A DNA stretch of 64,000 bases from G963663315 sp965204925 (GTDB lineage: Bacteria; Pseudomonadota; Gammaproteobacteria; Arenicellales; Poriferihabitantaceae). The DNA is taken from the NCBI GenBank assembly GCA_965204925.1, contig OZ242021.1:1488001-1552000 (forward strand), given 5' to 3'. Shown piece by piece: positions 45,295 through 54,076 of the stretch. Every line of letters starts with the position of its first letter. Position 1 is the first letter of the stretch. The notes under the pieces are model-generated. The model made no database searches, was not told the DNA's origin, and saw only the letters and a program-made list of their open reading frames with translations. Both the position numbers and the translations under genes were made by a program.

Positions 45295-46326
45295 TTACTT
45301 CCTGGTGTCGTTTTTGGCTCGTTCCCTGTCGAACGATACTTCAAGATTCTCGCCCACACCAAAGGCTTTTGCGGCATCTTGAGCGAAAGAGAGAACGGAA
45401 TCTGCATCCAGCGTGATCTCCTGTCGCGTTCCATCGCGGGCGACAGCCATCCAGTTTGAAATCGTATCCGGATCGGGGGTCAACAGACAGCCCTGACGAA
45501 GGAACCCTTCGAGCGGTGCAGTCGCTGCGACCAGCGCAAGCCCCAGCACGTAACATCTCAGCAATGGCGCTTCTTCCCCACTCAAACGGCGCAACGCAAC
45601 CAGATTGACAGTAACGGTGCGGAAAATTTTACCATGAACCACGACCCCTCCGTGCTCGCCAGTCGCAGGAACATGCACGAAGCCGCGTTGCGCGAGTATG
45701 CTTTTCGTGTTGCCTTCCTGCCTTTTCTGTTCGGCTTCGGAAAACGTACCAAGCTCGGCATAGTTGACAGGTGGATTGTACTGGGCGGAGCGCTGAAGTT
45801 CGTCCACGTTCCAAGCGCGAATGACCGACTGCACAATACGCGGTAGCTTGGCGTGTGTGTCGCGTGAATCCCAGACCCCGAATACGAGCGAAGTTGGCGC
45901 TAGCCGTGCGATAGGCGTGGCATTGCCCTTATCAAGAAAGGCGCTGAAAACAGTTTTGGTTCTCTCTGCCAATGCGCTTGAGCGGACCAGGGCATCGCCC
46001 AGTCGGTGTCCGATCTGAAGGATGGAGATCGATTTGCTGTTTTCGGGACCATAGGTGAACGTCACTCTCGGTACAAGGGCGGCGTAAGGGTCCTCCTCAA
46101 AGATTGGCTCCATGCGGTTGGCCTGGGAGCCCACACTGTCCATGGTTACAACCCGGGTTCCGTCAGCGAGCCTGTCAATATTATAACCACCGCCCGCATA
46201 GGTGGGCGGGAAGACTACTGAATCTTTACCTTCTACAGGTATCAGGGTCTGGTGCAATGTTAGTGCGACCGGACCGGCGCGGTCGTTAGCGCATTGCTCG
46301 GCAAAATCGGTATTAAATTCGGTCAT
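45295..46326 (-). CDS. csb1: Type I-G Csb1 (Cas7)
   Basis: A 343-residue backbone subunit of the GSU0053/Csb1 family. Recognisable by VVTMDSVGSQANRMEP, LEIGHRLGDAL-like ILQIGHRLGDALVRSS, and LAPTSLVFGVWDSRDTHAKLPR. It should form the Cascade filament along the crRNA. Its ATG overlaps the csb3 stop by ATGA and it lies 16 bases before csb2. Confidence 0.92.
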   Translation of the reverse strand: MTEFNTDFAEQCANDRAGPVALTLHQTLIPVEGKDSVVFPPTYAGGGYNIDRLADGTRVVTMDSVGSQANRMEPIFEEDPYAALVPRVTFTYGPENSKSISILQIGHRLGDALVRSSALAERTKTVFSAFLDKGNATPIARLAPTSLVFGVWDSRDTHAKLPRIVQSVIRAWNVDELQRSAQYNPPVNYAELGTFSEAEQKRQEGNTKSILAQRGFVHVPATGEHGGVVVHGKIFRTVTVNLVALRRLSGEEAPLLRCYVLGLALVAATAPLEGFLRQGCLLTPDPDTISNWMAVARDGTRQEITLDADSVLSFAQDAAKAFGVGENLEVSFDRERAKNDTRK

Positions 46327-47216
46327 GATGGCGATGTCTCCTCAGTGACATGGGTGATGCAACGGGCTTGCCCCTTCTGGCTGGGCCAGTCCAGGTGCAT
46401 GATGAAAAAGCGAAACAGCATTCCCGGAATCGGTCTGTTCTCCGAACCGAGAGCCGCGCGCAGAAAGATGGGATCATACAGATTTCCATCCGCCGAACCA
46501 GCGACGCCATACCCGTATTCCAATTTTTGGCGCCGCAGCGGTCTGGCGTTGGTCAGACCGATAGCTGCCAAAAGCTCAACTATGGGGTAGCCGCGCATGA
46601 TTATCTTTCTGTTTGTTTGTTTGTGTTCGTTAGGCGAGAAGCCAGCGTCAATAGGCACATAATCGCGTCGCCAGTCGAAACGGAAACTGCTCGTCTGCTC
46701 GGCGCCAAACGAAAAGGGATCATGTGCATGAGCGACTGCTTGGCCGCGAATCAGATCAAGCGCATCGCGCGCCAAGCCCGCTCCCGGATAGCCGCCGGAG
46801 CCGGCCCAGAATTTGACCCTGTCGCGCCCCGTCCCATTCTGGTTGCCCCAGTGATCAATCACGATGCTCCTGCCGCTGCCATCGCTAAGACGTGCCGGCA
46901 GGACGTCAGACCCGGTGTCCTTGAACGGAAATACGCATGATCCTGTCTTTGTTTTGATCCTCCACTTGTCGGTACTGTGCTGCGATGCAGCTGATGCAAA
47001 GGACGTAATCGTAGCCTTGTCCAGGAAACGCAGGACGCGCTTGATCGGATCGTAGTTGCCTCGCGTAGCAAGGCGGAAGCGAATATCGGACGAGATCCGC
47101 CAGTCGAAAGAACCGCGAGCATCGCCAATCAGGATGTCGGCGCCTTCAAGAAAGCCCAGGCACGCGAATACCTGACCGGGATTGGTAAGATCAACAGGAA
47201 TTGACGCCTCAGCCAT
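46323..47216 (-). CDS. csb3: Type I-G Csb3 (Cas8-like, GSU0052 family)
   Basis: A 297-residue protein starting MAEASIPVDLTNPGQVFACLGFLEGAD, the family opening of GSU0052/Csb3 proteins (some databases call related proteins Csx14). It occupies the Cas8 position in the I-G operon, so a role as the large subunit in PAM recognition is inferred. It overlaps cas3 (TGATG) and csb1 (ATGA). Confidence 0.85.
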   Translation of the reverse strand: MAEASIPVDLTNPGQVFACLGFLEGADILIGDARGSFDWRISSDIRFRLATRGNYDPIKRVLRFLDKATITSFASAASQHSTDKWRIKTKTGSCVFPFKDTGSDVLPARLSDGSGRSIVIDHWGNQNGTGRDRVKFWAGSGGYPGAGLARDALDLIRGQAVAHAHDPFSFGAEQTSSFRFDWRRDYVPIDAGFSPNEHKQTNRKIIMRGYPIVELLAAIGLTNARPLRRQKLEYGYGVAGSADGNLYDPIFLRAALGSENRPIPGMLFRFFIMHLDWPSQKGQARCITHVTEETSPS

Positions 47217-50041
47217 CAGCTTTCTTCGTCAAGACGTCTTGATGCGGCTTGGTCGGCAGCGCGCAAAAGCGCTTCCCACCAGGCAAGCCCCCAAGGCCCC
47301 CACTCTTTTTGCAGACGTGCAAAGCGCAGAGCAATCGAATGTGCGCGCGACTCCGCCACACTCGGCGGTAAATCATCGTAGCCTTGAGTGTCCAGAGATG
47401 GCCGGGCGCGACCGTGGTGTGCAGCGATCAAATGCAGTGCGAGCTCGAAACGTCGACTGGTACAGTCCATCCCGTCAAGACCGTATTTCTCGGCGTCAAG
47501 AACGGACTTGATTTCATGCCGGAAGCCGTTCAGCCGAAGAAGGTCAACGGGACCCGAAGTCTTCGCGTAGGGTCCGCCCGAGTGTTCTGCATTGAAAGCC
47601 CGCTGCCAGCGCGGGGCGCTTTTCCCGTCATCATGATGTTGTGCAGCGGCGACCAGCATGGTCTTGTCTGCGCGATCAAGTCCAAGCGCGTCAGCGATAC
47701 GCGCGGCCTCCTCTCCTGCCCATCGTTGGTGTTCATCAAGCCGTTGCGCTACGCGGGCAACTGCCCGGGCGTTCTCGCTCAGCCCTCCGCCCAATCGTTT
47801 CCAGATGACCAGACAGGACACCGCCTCGCCCTCGGCAGATAAAGCATAGGGAATGTGAAGGACATTCCGCCATTTGCCAGAGTGGCAAGTGTCACTCCGA
47901 GAAAGTGAATATCCTGCCTCGGGCAGTGCTTTCACCATGAGGCCCCATGGGCTATCGGCCGAATTATCGTGCGGGTTGCCCCAATTGTCTTCAATTGTCA
48001 GAGACCGTTCTTGAGTACTGTCATTCAACAGGCCGTTCTCCAGACCGCCAATTCGGGCATCCATCACTAGTTGTTTGTTAGCAAGACTTTCGATCAACTT
48101 TTGTTTGTTCTGCTTTTCGACCTCTACCAGACTCAGGGTATGTACATGACGGTTGGCGCGGTCAAGAACGAAGGCAATCGGGCTGTCGCGTGTGAGGGGC
48201 GCTAAAAGATGGACGTGGTCAGCCGTACTCTTACCTTCGGGAAAACCATCCGGGCCAGAGACGTTTTCAGCGGAATCCGTTCTCCAAAATTCCGCCAAGC
48301 ATCTGCTCGCACGCTTCTTTAGCCAGTCCGCAACACGCTCGGTTTCGGTCTCAAGAAGTTCTACTGTCTGTGGTGGCGCTGTCGTAAAGAATGCCCGGAC
48401 GTCTTGGGGTACCGGGACCGGGTCTCTCGTTTTTTCGGCATGCATCCGGAAACGCAGTGGCAGGTAGCGACGCCAAACCACGGCGGTTTGGGGCTGCTCA
48501 TCAGCCCATCCTCGCAGCCACGGCGTGATCTCAGGACGACCGGTATGGTTTTCAAGAGATGTCATGGCCCAAGCATCAACGAGGGGGCGAGTGATTGCCG
48601 GATAGATGGGCACATCCTTTGATCCAGCGGCGATCCGCTTACATTGGGCCGGGTCACAAGCGAGATCCAGCAAGGCGCCCGGGCCAGCTTGATATCCGTC
48701 AGCATAGTTGCCCGGAAGTGCTTCAAGCAGGGTGCGAACAGCCTGATGCCTGATAGTACTGTTGTCAGTTTTATTGTTTGTCGGGTGGTCCTGGTCAAGC
48801 ACCAATACTCGTGACTTGACTGTACCCTTGCGATTCACACGGCCAAGCCGTTGTACCATACGCTCCCACGATACGAGGTCGCAGACCATGTGGTCGGCAT
48901 CAAGGTCGACACCAACCTCGGCGGCTGAAGTCGCGACAAGAAACACAGGCTCGTTGTGTTCGACTTCGGCATCGCCAACCAGACCATATTTTCGTAACTC
49001 TTCGGCAGCCTGCTGTCGCTCATATACTCTTCGCCCGCCGACAAAGAGAATGACATGCGGTTGAGTCTTCTCTTTATTTGCCCACTTGCAAAGACTAAGT
49101 GCCACTTTTTCGGCATCCTTGCGGAGGTCGCAATAAATTACAACGCGAGGCGGCCTCCCGGTGGCGGAGGGCCATAACTGAATCAGACTCTTGGCGCGCT
49201 CGGCGAGAGCCTGATCAAGGTGCGCACGCTCTGTGAGATTTTCGAACGTCAGGCTCTTACACGCATCCAGCCGCAAGCGGACGGCTTTGTCTGTCATGTC
49301 GTCCTTGTTCAGGCGAAACGGTATCGTATAAGAGCCGTTGCCCAGCGTGGCCGACAGGGGGAGTACGCGAAACGGTGGTGGAAACCTGACACAGGCAGAT
49401 GGGCCGGAAAATTTTCCGGCCTCGCGACCTGTATTGCTGGCCGAACAAATAGTCCTTCCCTCCTCAATCGCTTTGAGCAATCGCTCGAAGGGGTAGCAGA
49501 GATGGGCTTCATCCAGGACGAGTAGTGAATCGCAGCCCAGCAATCCTGCCGCGTAGGGCCTCATACGGCGAGAGAGGCCATAGCCCTCGAAAAGCAGCCG
49601 CGAACCTATCATGTCCAGAGTGCCGATGATGATCGCTGGAATTACCGGGTCGGCCATCCACTCACGGTTATCTACGTGTTGCCCACGCAGGGTAGAAATA
49701 GGCAACGGCCTGTTGCCCAAGCCGAGAAGCGTCCGCAGTGGCGCAAGCCTGGCATTTTCATTCAGGACTTGCCTCAACCGCTCGGCGAACAGGGTTGCCT
49801 GATCAACTACAGCACGGCGATCAACGATATAGACAAGGCGCCGGGGCAAGGCTGCATGCGACGCTCGGGCGAGCAACCAGATCACCATCACGGCGGTTTT
49901 CCCGAGGCCGGTGGGGATGTCAACCGCTGATGGTAATGCGCCCCGGGCGAAATACTCTTCGAACAGTCGGCGTTGCCACAGAAAGGGTTGATGTCCAGTC
50001 AGCTTCTCGAATGTATCCGCAAACTGGAAGGGGGATGTCAC
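47216..50041 (-). CDS. cas3: Type I-G Cas3 helicase-nuclease with C-terminal HD domain
   Basis: A 941-residue Cas3. The helicase comes first: Walker A DIPTGLGKTAVMVIWLLAR, LVYIVDRRAVVDQA, LLVLDEAHLCYPFERLL (DEAH) and LVSWERMVQRLGRVNRKG (motif VI). The HD nuclease is at the C-terminus (from about residue 790), with AAQHHDDGKSAPRWQRAF, GFRHE and HLIAAHHGRARP. The helicase-then-HD order is the I-G form. It is first in the operon and degrades DNA targets found by Cascade. Confidence 0.94.
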   Translation of the reverse strand: MTSPFQFADTFEKLTGHQPFLWQRRLFEEYFARGALPSAVDIPTGLGKTAVMVIWLLARASHAALPRRLVYIVDRRAVVDQATLFAERLRQVLNENARLAPLRTLLGLGNRPLPISTLRGQHVDNREWMADPVIPAIIIGTLDMIGSRLLFEGYGLSRRMRPYAAGLLGCDSLLVLDEAHLCYPFERLLKAIEEGRTICSASNTGREAGKFSGPSACVRFPPPFRVLPLSATLGNGSYTIPFRLNKDDMTDKAVRLRLDACKSLTFENLTERAHLDQALAERAKSLIQLWPSATGRPPRVVIYCDLRKDAEKVALSLCKWANKEKTQPHVILFVGGRRVYERQQAAEELRKYGLVGDAEVEHNEPVFLVATSAAEVGVDLDADHMVCDLVSWERMVQRLGRVNRKGTVKSRVLVLDQDHPTNNKTDNSTIRHQAVRTLLEALPGNYADGYQAGPGALLDLACDPAQCKRIAAGSKDVPIYPAITRPLVDAWAMTSLENHTGRPEITPWLRGWADEQPQTAVVWRRYLPLRFRMHAEKTRDPVPVPQDVRAFFTTAPPQTVELLETETERVADWLKKRASRCLAEFWRTDSAENVSGPDGFPEGKSTADHVHLLAPLTRDSPIAFVLDRANRHVHTLSLVEVEKQNKQKLIESLANKQLVMDARIGGLENGLLNDSTQERSLTIEDNWGNPHDNSADSPWGLMVKALPEAGYSLSRSDTCHSGKWRNVLHIPYALSAEGEAVSCLVIWKRLGGGLSENARAVARVAQRLDEHQRWAGEEAARIADALGLDRADKTMLVAAAQHHDDGKSAPRWQRAFNAEHSGGPYAKTSGPVDLLRLNGFRHEIKSVLDAEKYGLDGMDCTSRRFELALHLIAAHHGRARPSLDTQGYDDLPPSVAESRAHSIALRFARLQKEWGPWGLAWWEALLRAADQAASRRLDEES

Positions 50042-50418
50042 TGTTCAGGCTCTGTTGTCAGGTGTTGTCTGGGCTGTAGTATTTGATCTTGATTGGGCGC
50101 AGCGGCTTTCCCCGGGTCAAACGGTTTTCCGTCCAGCCATAATTATGACACTTCGGATCTTCATCCGTTTCGTTTCCTATAATGATTCTGCTCGTTACGC
50201 ATAATTTGCTTGCAAACACAAATCTAGGGTAATATGGCTAGTCGGTACTGTCAACCGCAAGCGGTCATTTAACAATCGGATCGCTGTTGTATGCTTTGCC
50301 GAGGCCGAAAAGTTCTTTTACAATGTATTTCTTTCCCCTCACTCTACTAATCTTCCAAGTGTTAGAGTAAGGATGGCCAGACCCAAAAGCACGGCAAAGA
50401 TTTGACCGGGGCGTAGCA
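50042..50418. other. Divergent intergenic region between the cas operon and the adaptation genes
   Basis: A 377-bp region without a gene, more AT-rich than its surroundings. It must hold promoters for the minus-strand cas3-cmr6 operon and probably the plus-strand cas4-cas1/cas2 genes. Apart from the candidate element listed separately I see no repeat, operator or RNA gene. Confidence 0.6.
50206..50235 (+). promoter_or_regulatory. Candidate sigma70-like promoter for cas4-cas1-cas2
   Basis: TTGCTT at 50206-50211 and TAATAT at 50230-50235 are 18 bases apart and point toward cas4-cas1. The -35 is only a partial match, so confidence is low. Confidence 0.3.
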
Positions 50419-52152
50419 ATGGCGGATAGACAACCTGATCAACCAGCCTCTCCAGTGATCGCTGATAAAGATCCGCTGGTTCCGGCCAGGATGGTGAACG
50501 AATTCGTCTACTGTCCACGCCTCGCCTATCTTATGTGGGGTCAGGCGGAATGGGCAGAGACCGGAGACACTGTTGACGGGCGGCGGGTGCATACCCGAGT
50601 TGACCGTGCCAGTAAGCCGCTGCCTGATCCCGAAGCCTTGAAGTCCGACGATACAAAGGTTATCAGCCGTTCCCTTACTCTCTCATCGGACAAGCTTGGT
50701 GTGGTTGCGAAAATTGATATCGCCGAGGCTCAGGATGGCGTGGTCACACCAATTGACTATAAGCGCGGCAAGCGTCCCCATGTGGCGAAGGGCGCCTATG
50801 AACCGGAGCTCGTCCAAGTCTGTCTTCAGGCTCTGCTACTTGAGGAGCATGGCTATATGGTTGAGGAAGGCGCCATCTGGTATGCTACGAGCCGCGAGCG
50901 TGTCCGGGTTGTACTTGACGAAGAGCTCCGTCTTACTGCCAGAAAAGCAGTAGCCGGTTTGCGTATGACCGTCGCTCACGAATGTATCCCGCCACCATTA
51001 ATGGACAGCCCCAAGTGTCCGCGATGTGCCCTTGTTGCAATTTGTCTTCCCGATGAAATGAGTTCGCTTGGAGGATCGAATTTAGCGCCTCGTCCTATCG
51101 CGGTTGGTACGGACGAGGCGCTGCCGATGATCGTCCAGTCGCAGCGGGCGCGGGTCACCAAGGCAGGTGAGACACTTAAGATTGCCGATGAGGAACAGGG
51201 CGATACCACCGTGCAGTTGAACGACATTTCCGAGGTAGCGCTGTTCGGCAACGTTTCCATTACCACGCCTGCACTTACTACGTTGATGGATCGTGAAATC
51301 CCGATTGCCTTCCACAGTCATGGGGGCTGGTTTCGGGGCGTTGCCCACGGCATCGGTCACCGCAATGTTGAAGTACGCACCGCGCAGTACCAGCGCAGCT
51401 TCGACTCTCGTTTTTGCCTGGATTTTTCCCGTAGCCTGGTCGCTGCCAAGATTGTTAATCAACGGACTATTGTGCGTCGTAATTGGCGTGGCGACCGCGG
51501 TCAGCGCGAGTTGGTTCTCAACCGGCTGAACGCCGCGCGAAGGACGACCAGGGTCGCAACCTCGACAAGCATATTGCTGGGTGTAGAAGGTGATTCGGCA
51601 GCAACCTATTTTCGAGCGTTCGCTGACCTGTTGGCGTCGCCCGGCACCAGGAAGCTGCCGGAAGAAGAGGGTGACCTCGCGCCGTTTCGCTTCAAGGCCC
51701 GTAACCGTCGTCCCCCGACCGACCCCGTGAATGCCATGCTGTCGTTCGCCTATGCTATGCTGACACGCCACTTCACCGTTGCGCTTGCTACTGTTGGACT
51801 TGATCCCTACAGGGGGTTTTTTCATGCTCCGCGCTACGGAAGGCCTGCACTGGCTCTTGACATCATGGAGCCGTTTCGCCCGGTCGTTGCCGACTCGGTC
51901 GTGCTTTCGGTGGTTAACACCGGAGAAATTTCTCCGGCGGACTTCGTTAGCGCCGCTACTGGTACTTCTCTGACGCCCGCTGGACGGCGTCGCTTCGTTG
52001 GCGCTTTTGAACGCCGCCTCTCACAGGAGACTACGCATCCATTATTTGGCTACCGGCTTAGTATGCGTCGGCTCTTCCTCCTGCAGGCGCGGCTCTTGTG
52101 TCGTCATCTTCTGGGAGAACTGCCCAGCTACCCGCACTACCTTCCCAGATGA
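50419..52152 (+). CDS. cas4-cas1: Cas4-Cas1 fusion (adaptation)
   Basis: A 577-residue fusion typical of type I-G. The Cas4 part (about 20-220) has the first iron-sulfur Cys in VNEFVYCPRLAYLMW (C32), nuclease residues in PIDYKRGKRP and the closing cysteine cluster SPKCPRCALVAICLP. The Cas1 part follows, with DPVNAMLSFAYAML, GFFHAPRYGRPALALDIMEP (His/Asp metal site) and a C-terminal helical bundle. Cas4 trims prespacers and sets PAM orientation, Cas1 integrates with Cas2. GGGG upstream of the ATG serves as a weak ribosome binding site. Confidence 0.93.
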   Translation: MADRQPDQPASPVIADKDPLVPARMVNEFVYCPRLAYLMWGQAEWAETGDTVDGRRVHTRVDRASKPLPDPEALKSDDTKVISRSLTLSSDKLGVVAKIDIAEAQDGVVTPIDYKRGKRPHVAKGAYEPELVQVCLQALLLEEHGYMVEEGAIWYATSRERVRVVLDEELRLTARKAVAGLRMTVAHECIPPPLMDSPKCPRCALVAICLPDEMSSLGGSNLAPRPIAVGTDEALPMIVQSQRARVTKAGETLKIADEEQGDTTVQLNDISEVALFGNVSITTPALTTLMDREIPIAFHSHGGWFRGVAHGIGHRNVEVRTAQYQRSFDSRFCLDFSRSLVAAKIVNQRTIVRRNWRGDRGQRELVLNRLNAARRTTRVATSTSILLGVEGDSAATYFRAFADLLASPGTRKLPEEEGDLAPFRFKARNRRPPTDPVNAMLSFAYAMLTRHFTVALATVGLDPYRGFFHAPRYGRPALALDIMEPFRPVVADSVVLSVVNTGEISPADFVSAATGTSLTPAGRRRFVGAFERRLSQETTHPLFGYRLSMRRLFLLQARLLCRHLLGELPSYPHYLPR

Positions 52153-52164
52153 CAGGCACTTGAT

Positions 52165-52458
52165 ATGAGTGATGAGCGTACATACATTGTTAGTTACGAT
52201 ATTTCTGACCCCCAGCGCTGGCGGAGTGTCTTCAGAGTCATGCAGGGTTTCGGAGAAAGGCTTCAGTTATCAGTGTTCCAGTGTCGGCTGTCACGCAGAC
52301 GTTGTGCAGAGCTGGAGGCCAAATTACGTGAGCTCGTCAAGGCGGGGGAAGACCATGCCTTGGTGATTGACATCGGACCGGTGGATAAGACTGAGATTGC
52401 TGTTATGAGTATCGGCAAGACTTTCAAGAAGATTGAGCGTCAGGCAATTGTTGTATAG
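52165..52458 (+). CDS. cas2: CRISPR-associated protein Cas2
   Basis: A 97-residue Cas2 beginning TYIVSYDISDPQRWRSVFRV, with the conserved Asp of strand 1, then FGERLQLSVFQCRLS. It forms the core of the Cas1-Cas2 integrase. It lies 12 bases after cas4-cas1 and 264 bases before the array. Confidence 0.95.
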   Translation: MSDERTYIVSYDISDPQRWRSVFRVMQGFGERLQLSVFQCRLSRRRCAELEAKLRELVKAGEDHALVIDIGPVDKTEIAVMSIGKTFKKIERQAIVV

Positions 52459-52722
52459 ATTTTGCTGTCGCACTACTTTTCACGAATTTGGCGCTTGGCT
52501 CAAAAACAGTTTTTATCAATCTTGCCGATTTGTTTCGAGTGGTGAGTCAATGCACAAAGAATTGGGGCCACTCGAAACACCACATCCTGTTGAAAATACA
52601 TTATTTTGTAGTAATGCCTTAAGTATGCAGATTGTCAGTTGGCGCTTGGTGGTATGCGAATTTACTAACCGCTCGAAATTAGCCAGATATTGCCTTATTT
52701 CTCAAATAGCTGTATGGTGTCT
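52459..52722 (+). promoter_or_regulatory. Probable CRISPR leader
   Basis: A 264-bp AT-rich stretch between cas2 and the first repeat, where a leader is expected. It holds a 12-bp perfect inverted repeat, TGTTTCGAGTGG at 52531-52542 and CCACTCGAAACA at 52568-52579, and two copies of TTGGCGCTTGG. The inverted repeat may be a protein-binding site or a weak transcript structure after cas2; no T-run follows it. Leader polarity is supported by the repeat ending ATTGAAGC. Confidence 0.6.
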
Positions 52723-53716
52723 GTATCCGGGGCTTCCATGCCCCGGCCTCATTGAAGCAGCGCTATCGCCGGGCGCAATCCCGCGCTGGCAAAAGGTATC
52801 CGGGGCTTCCATGCCCCGGCCTCATTGAAGCAGGCAAAAATGCGAAATATCGCAACTGACGCGCAATGTATCCGGGGCTTCCATGCCCCGGCCTCATTGA
52901 AGCGATAAATTTCGAAGACCCGGATTTCCACAAGAGCGACATCGTATCCGGGGCTTCCATGCCCCGGCCTCATTGAAGCCAGAGGTAAAAAATGAACAAA
53001 GAAAGAATTGAGACGCGGTGTATCCGGGGCTTCCATGCCCCGGCCTCATTGAAGCGCCACAGAACCTCTGCAGCTTTTCAGCTCGGTCGCAGGGTATCCG
53101 GGGCTTCCATGCCCCGGCCTCATTGAAGCCTCACTGAAAACCGAGTGTACTGGGTGACCCCCGGTAGTATCCGGGGCTTCCATGCCCCGGCCTCATTGAA
53201 GCGGTCACATGGATCAGCACATGACAGCCGGTTTGAACGACGTATCCGGGGCTTCCATGCCCCGGCCTCATTGAAGCATGACGCGATTGAGGAAGTGGCT
53301 CCCGGACTCGACGCTGTATCCGGGGCTTCCATGCCCCGGCCTCATTGAAGCGAGCAGCCGTTTCAACAAACTCACCAACGATACGCCCGTATCCGGGGCT
53401 TCCATGCCCCGGCCTCATTGAAGCCTTTACGCCTCAATCTGGTGATAAAGAGCCATATCCTGTATCCGGGGCTTCCATGCCCCGGCCTCATTGAAGCCTA
53501 TCGCCAATCCAGGAACTATCTCCGGCACTGATTAGTATCCGGGGCTTCCATGCCCCGGCCTCATTGAAGCGGGGGGCGATATGGGGCGATTGGAGCGCAA
53601 TTGTCACGTATCCGGGGCTTCCATGCCCCGGCCTCATTGAAGCATGAGATGTCGGATTCACCTATCCCTGGTCCTGCATCGTATCCGGGGCTTCCATGCC
53701 CCGGCCTCATTGAAGC
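52723..53716 (+). CRISPR. CRISPR array, 14 identical repeats, 13 spacers
   Basis: The 36-bp repeat begins GTATCCGGGGCTTCCATG and ends CCCCGGCCTCATTGAAGC. It contains a 7-bp stem (CCGGGGC/GCCCCGG) with a 6-nt loop. Repeats start at 52723, 52796, 52868, 52944, 53020, 53094, 53167, 53242, 53316, 53389, 53462, 53535, 53608 and 53681; all look identical, including the last. Spacers are 36-40 nt (mostly 37) and none is repeated. Plus-strand transcription is inferred from the 3' end ATTGAAGC, which would form an 8-nt crRNA tag, and from cas2 and the leader lying upstream. Both the I-G and III-B effectors probably use this single array. Confidence 0.97.
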
Positions 53717-53832
53717 CTGGACCTTATTACGCCACCGGATTCAGTATTATCCAGCATCAGGATTGTCGGGCATCCTGATATTTCGGTCCTGTTGGAGATA
53801 CCCCTCATTCTTCAGAATTATGTTTTTCCTTA

Positions 53833-53858
53833 TTATAAAAATGCTATCATTTTTATAA
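53833..53858. repeat. AT-rich perfect inverted repeat
   Basis: TTATAAAAATG, a four-base loop CTAT, then CATTTTTATAA: an 11-bp perfect stem about 115 bases beyond the last repeat. It has almost no GC, so it is a weak terminator; a binding site is equally possible. Confidence 0.5.
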
Positions 53859-53987
53859 AATCGGCATTAAAAACACGATTTTCACCCTTTTTTAGTCCTT
53901 AAATGGACAAATTCACCCTAAAAACAGCAATTACAGCCTGTATGACACGCTGTATCCACCGATCATGGGCGTTATCCCGTCGAATCA

Positions 53988-54043
53988 TGCCCGGATCGCG
54001 CTCCTTGTGGTCGAAAACAGGCACAAGGAGCGCGATCCGGGCA
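53988..54043. repeat. 22-bp perfect inverted repeat (large hairpin)
   Basis: The arm at 53988-54009 (starting TGCCCGGATCGCG) is the exact reverse complement of the arm at 54022-54043 (ending CGCGATCCGGGCA), with a 12-base loop. It lies between the array and the dioxygenase gene, whose transcripts converge. No T-run follows on either strand, so it is not a standard terminator; it may be a REP- or MITE-like element or a transcript barrier. Confidence 0.7.
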
Positions 54044-54076
54044 ACATTCAAGATGCAAAAAGCTGTACCACCCATT

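Larger units (their letters stand above)
53717..54076. other. Intergenic region after the array
   Basis: A 360-bp stretch between the array and the convergent dioxygenase gene, without a recognisable gene. It is AT-rich in its first part and holds the two hairpins listed separately. Bases 53717-53754 have spacer-like length but are not followed by a repeat. Confidence 0.6.

Noticed and set aside
52749..53418. Open frames through the CRISPR array on both strands (repeated peptide such as MRPGHGSPGY or FNEAGAWKPRI)
   Set aside because: They are translations of the 36-bp repeat and spacers; the periodic peptide follows the repeat unit and has no start signal.
53717..53754. A fourteenth spacer after the last repeat
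   Set aside because: It has spacer-like length but no repeat, even a degenerate one, follows it.
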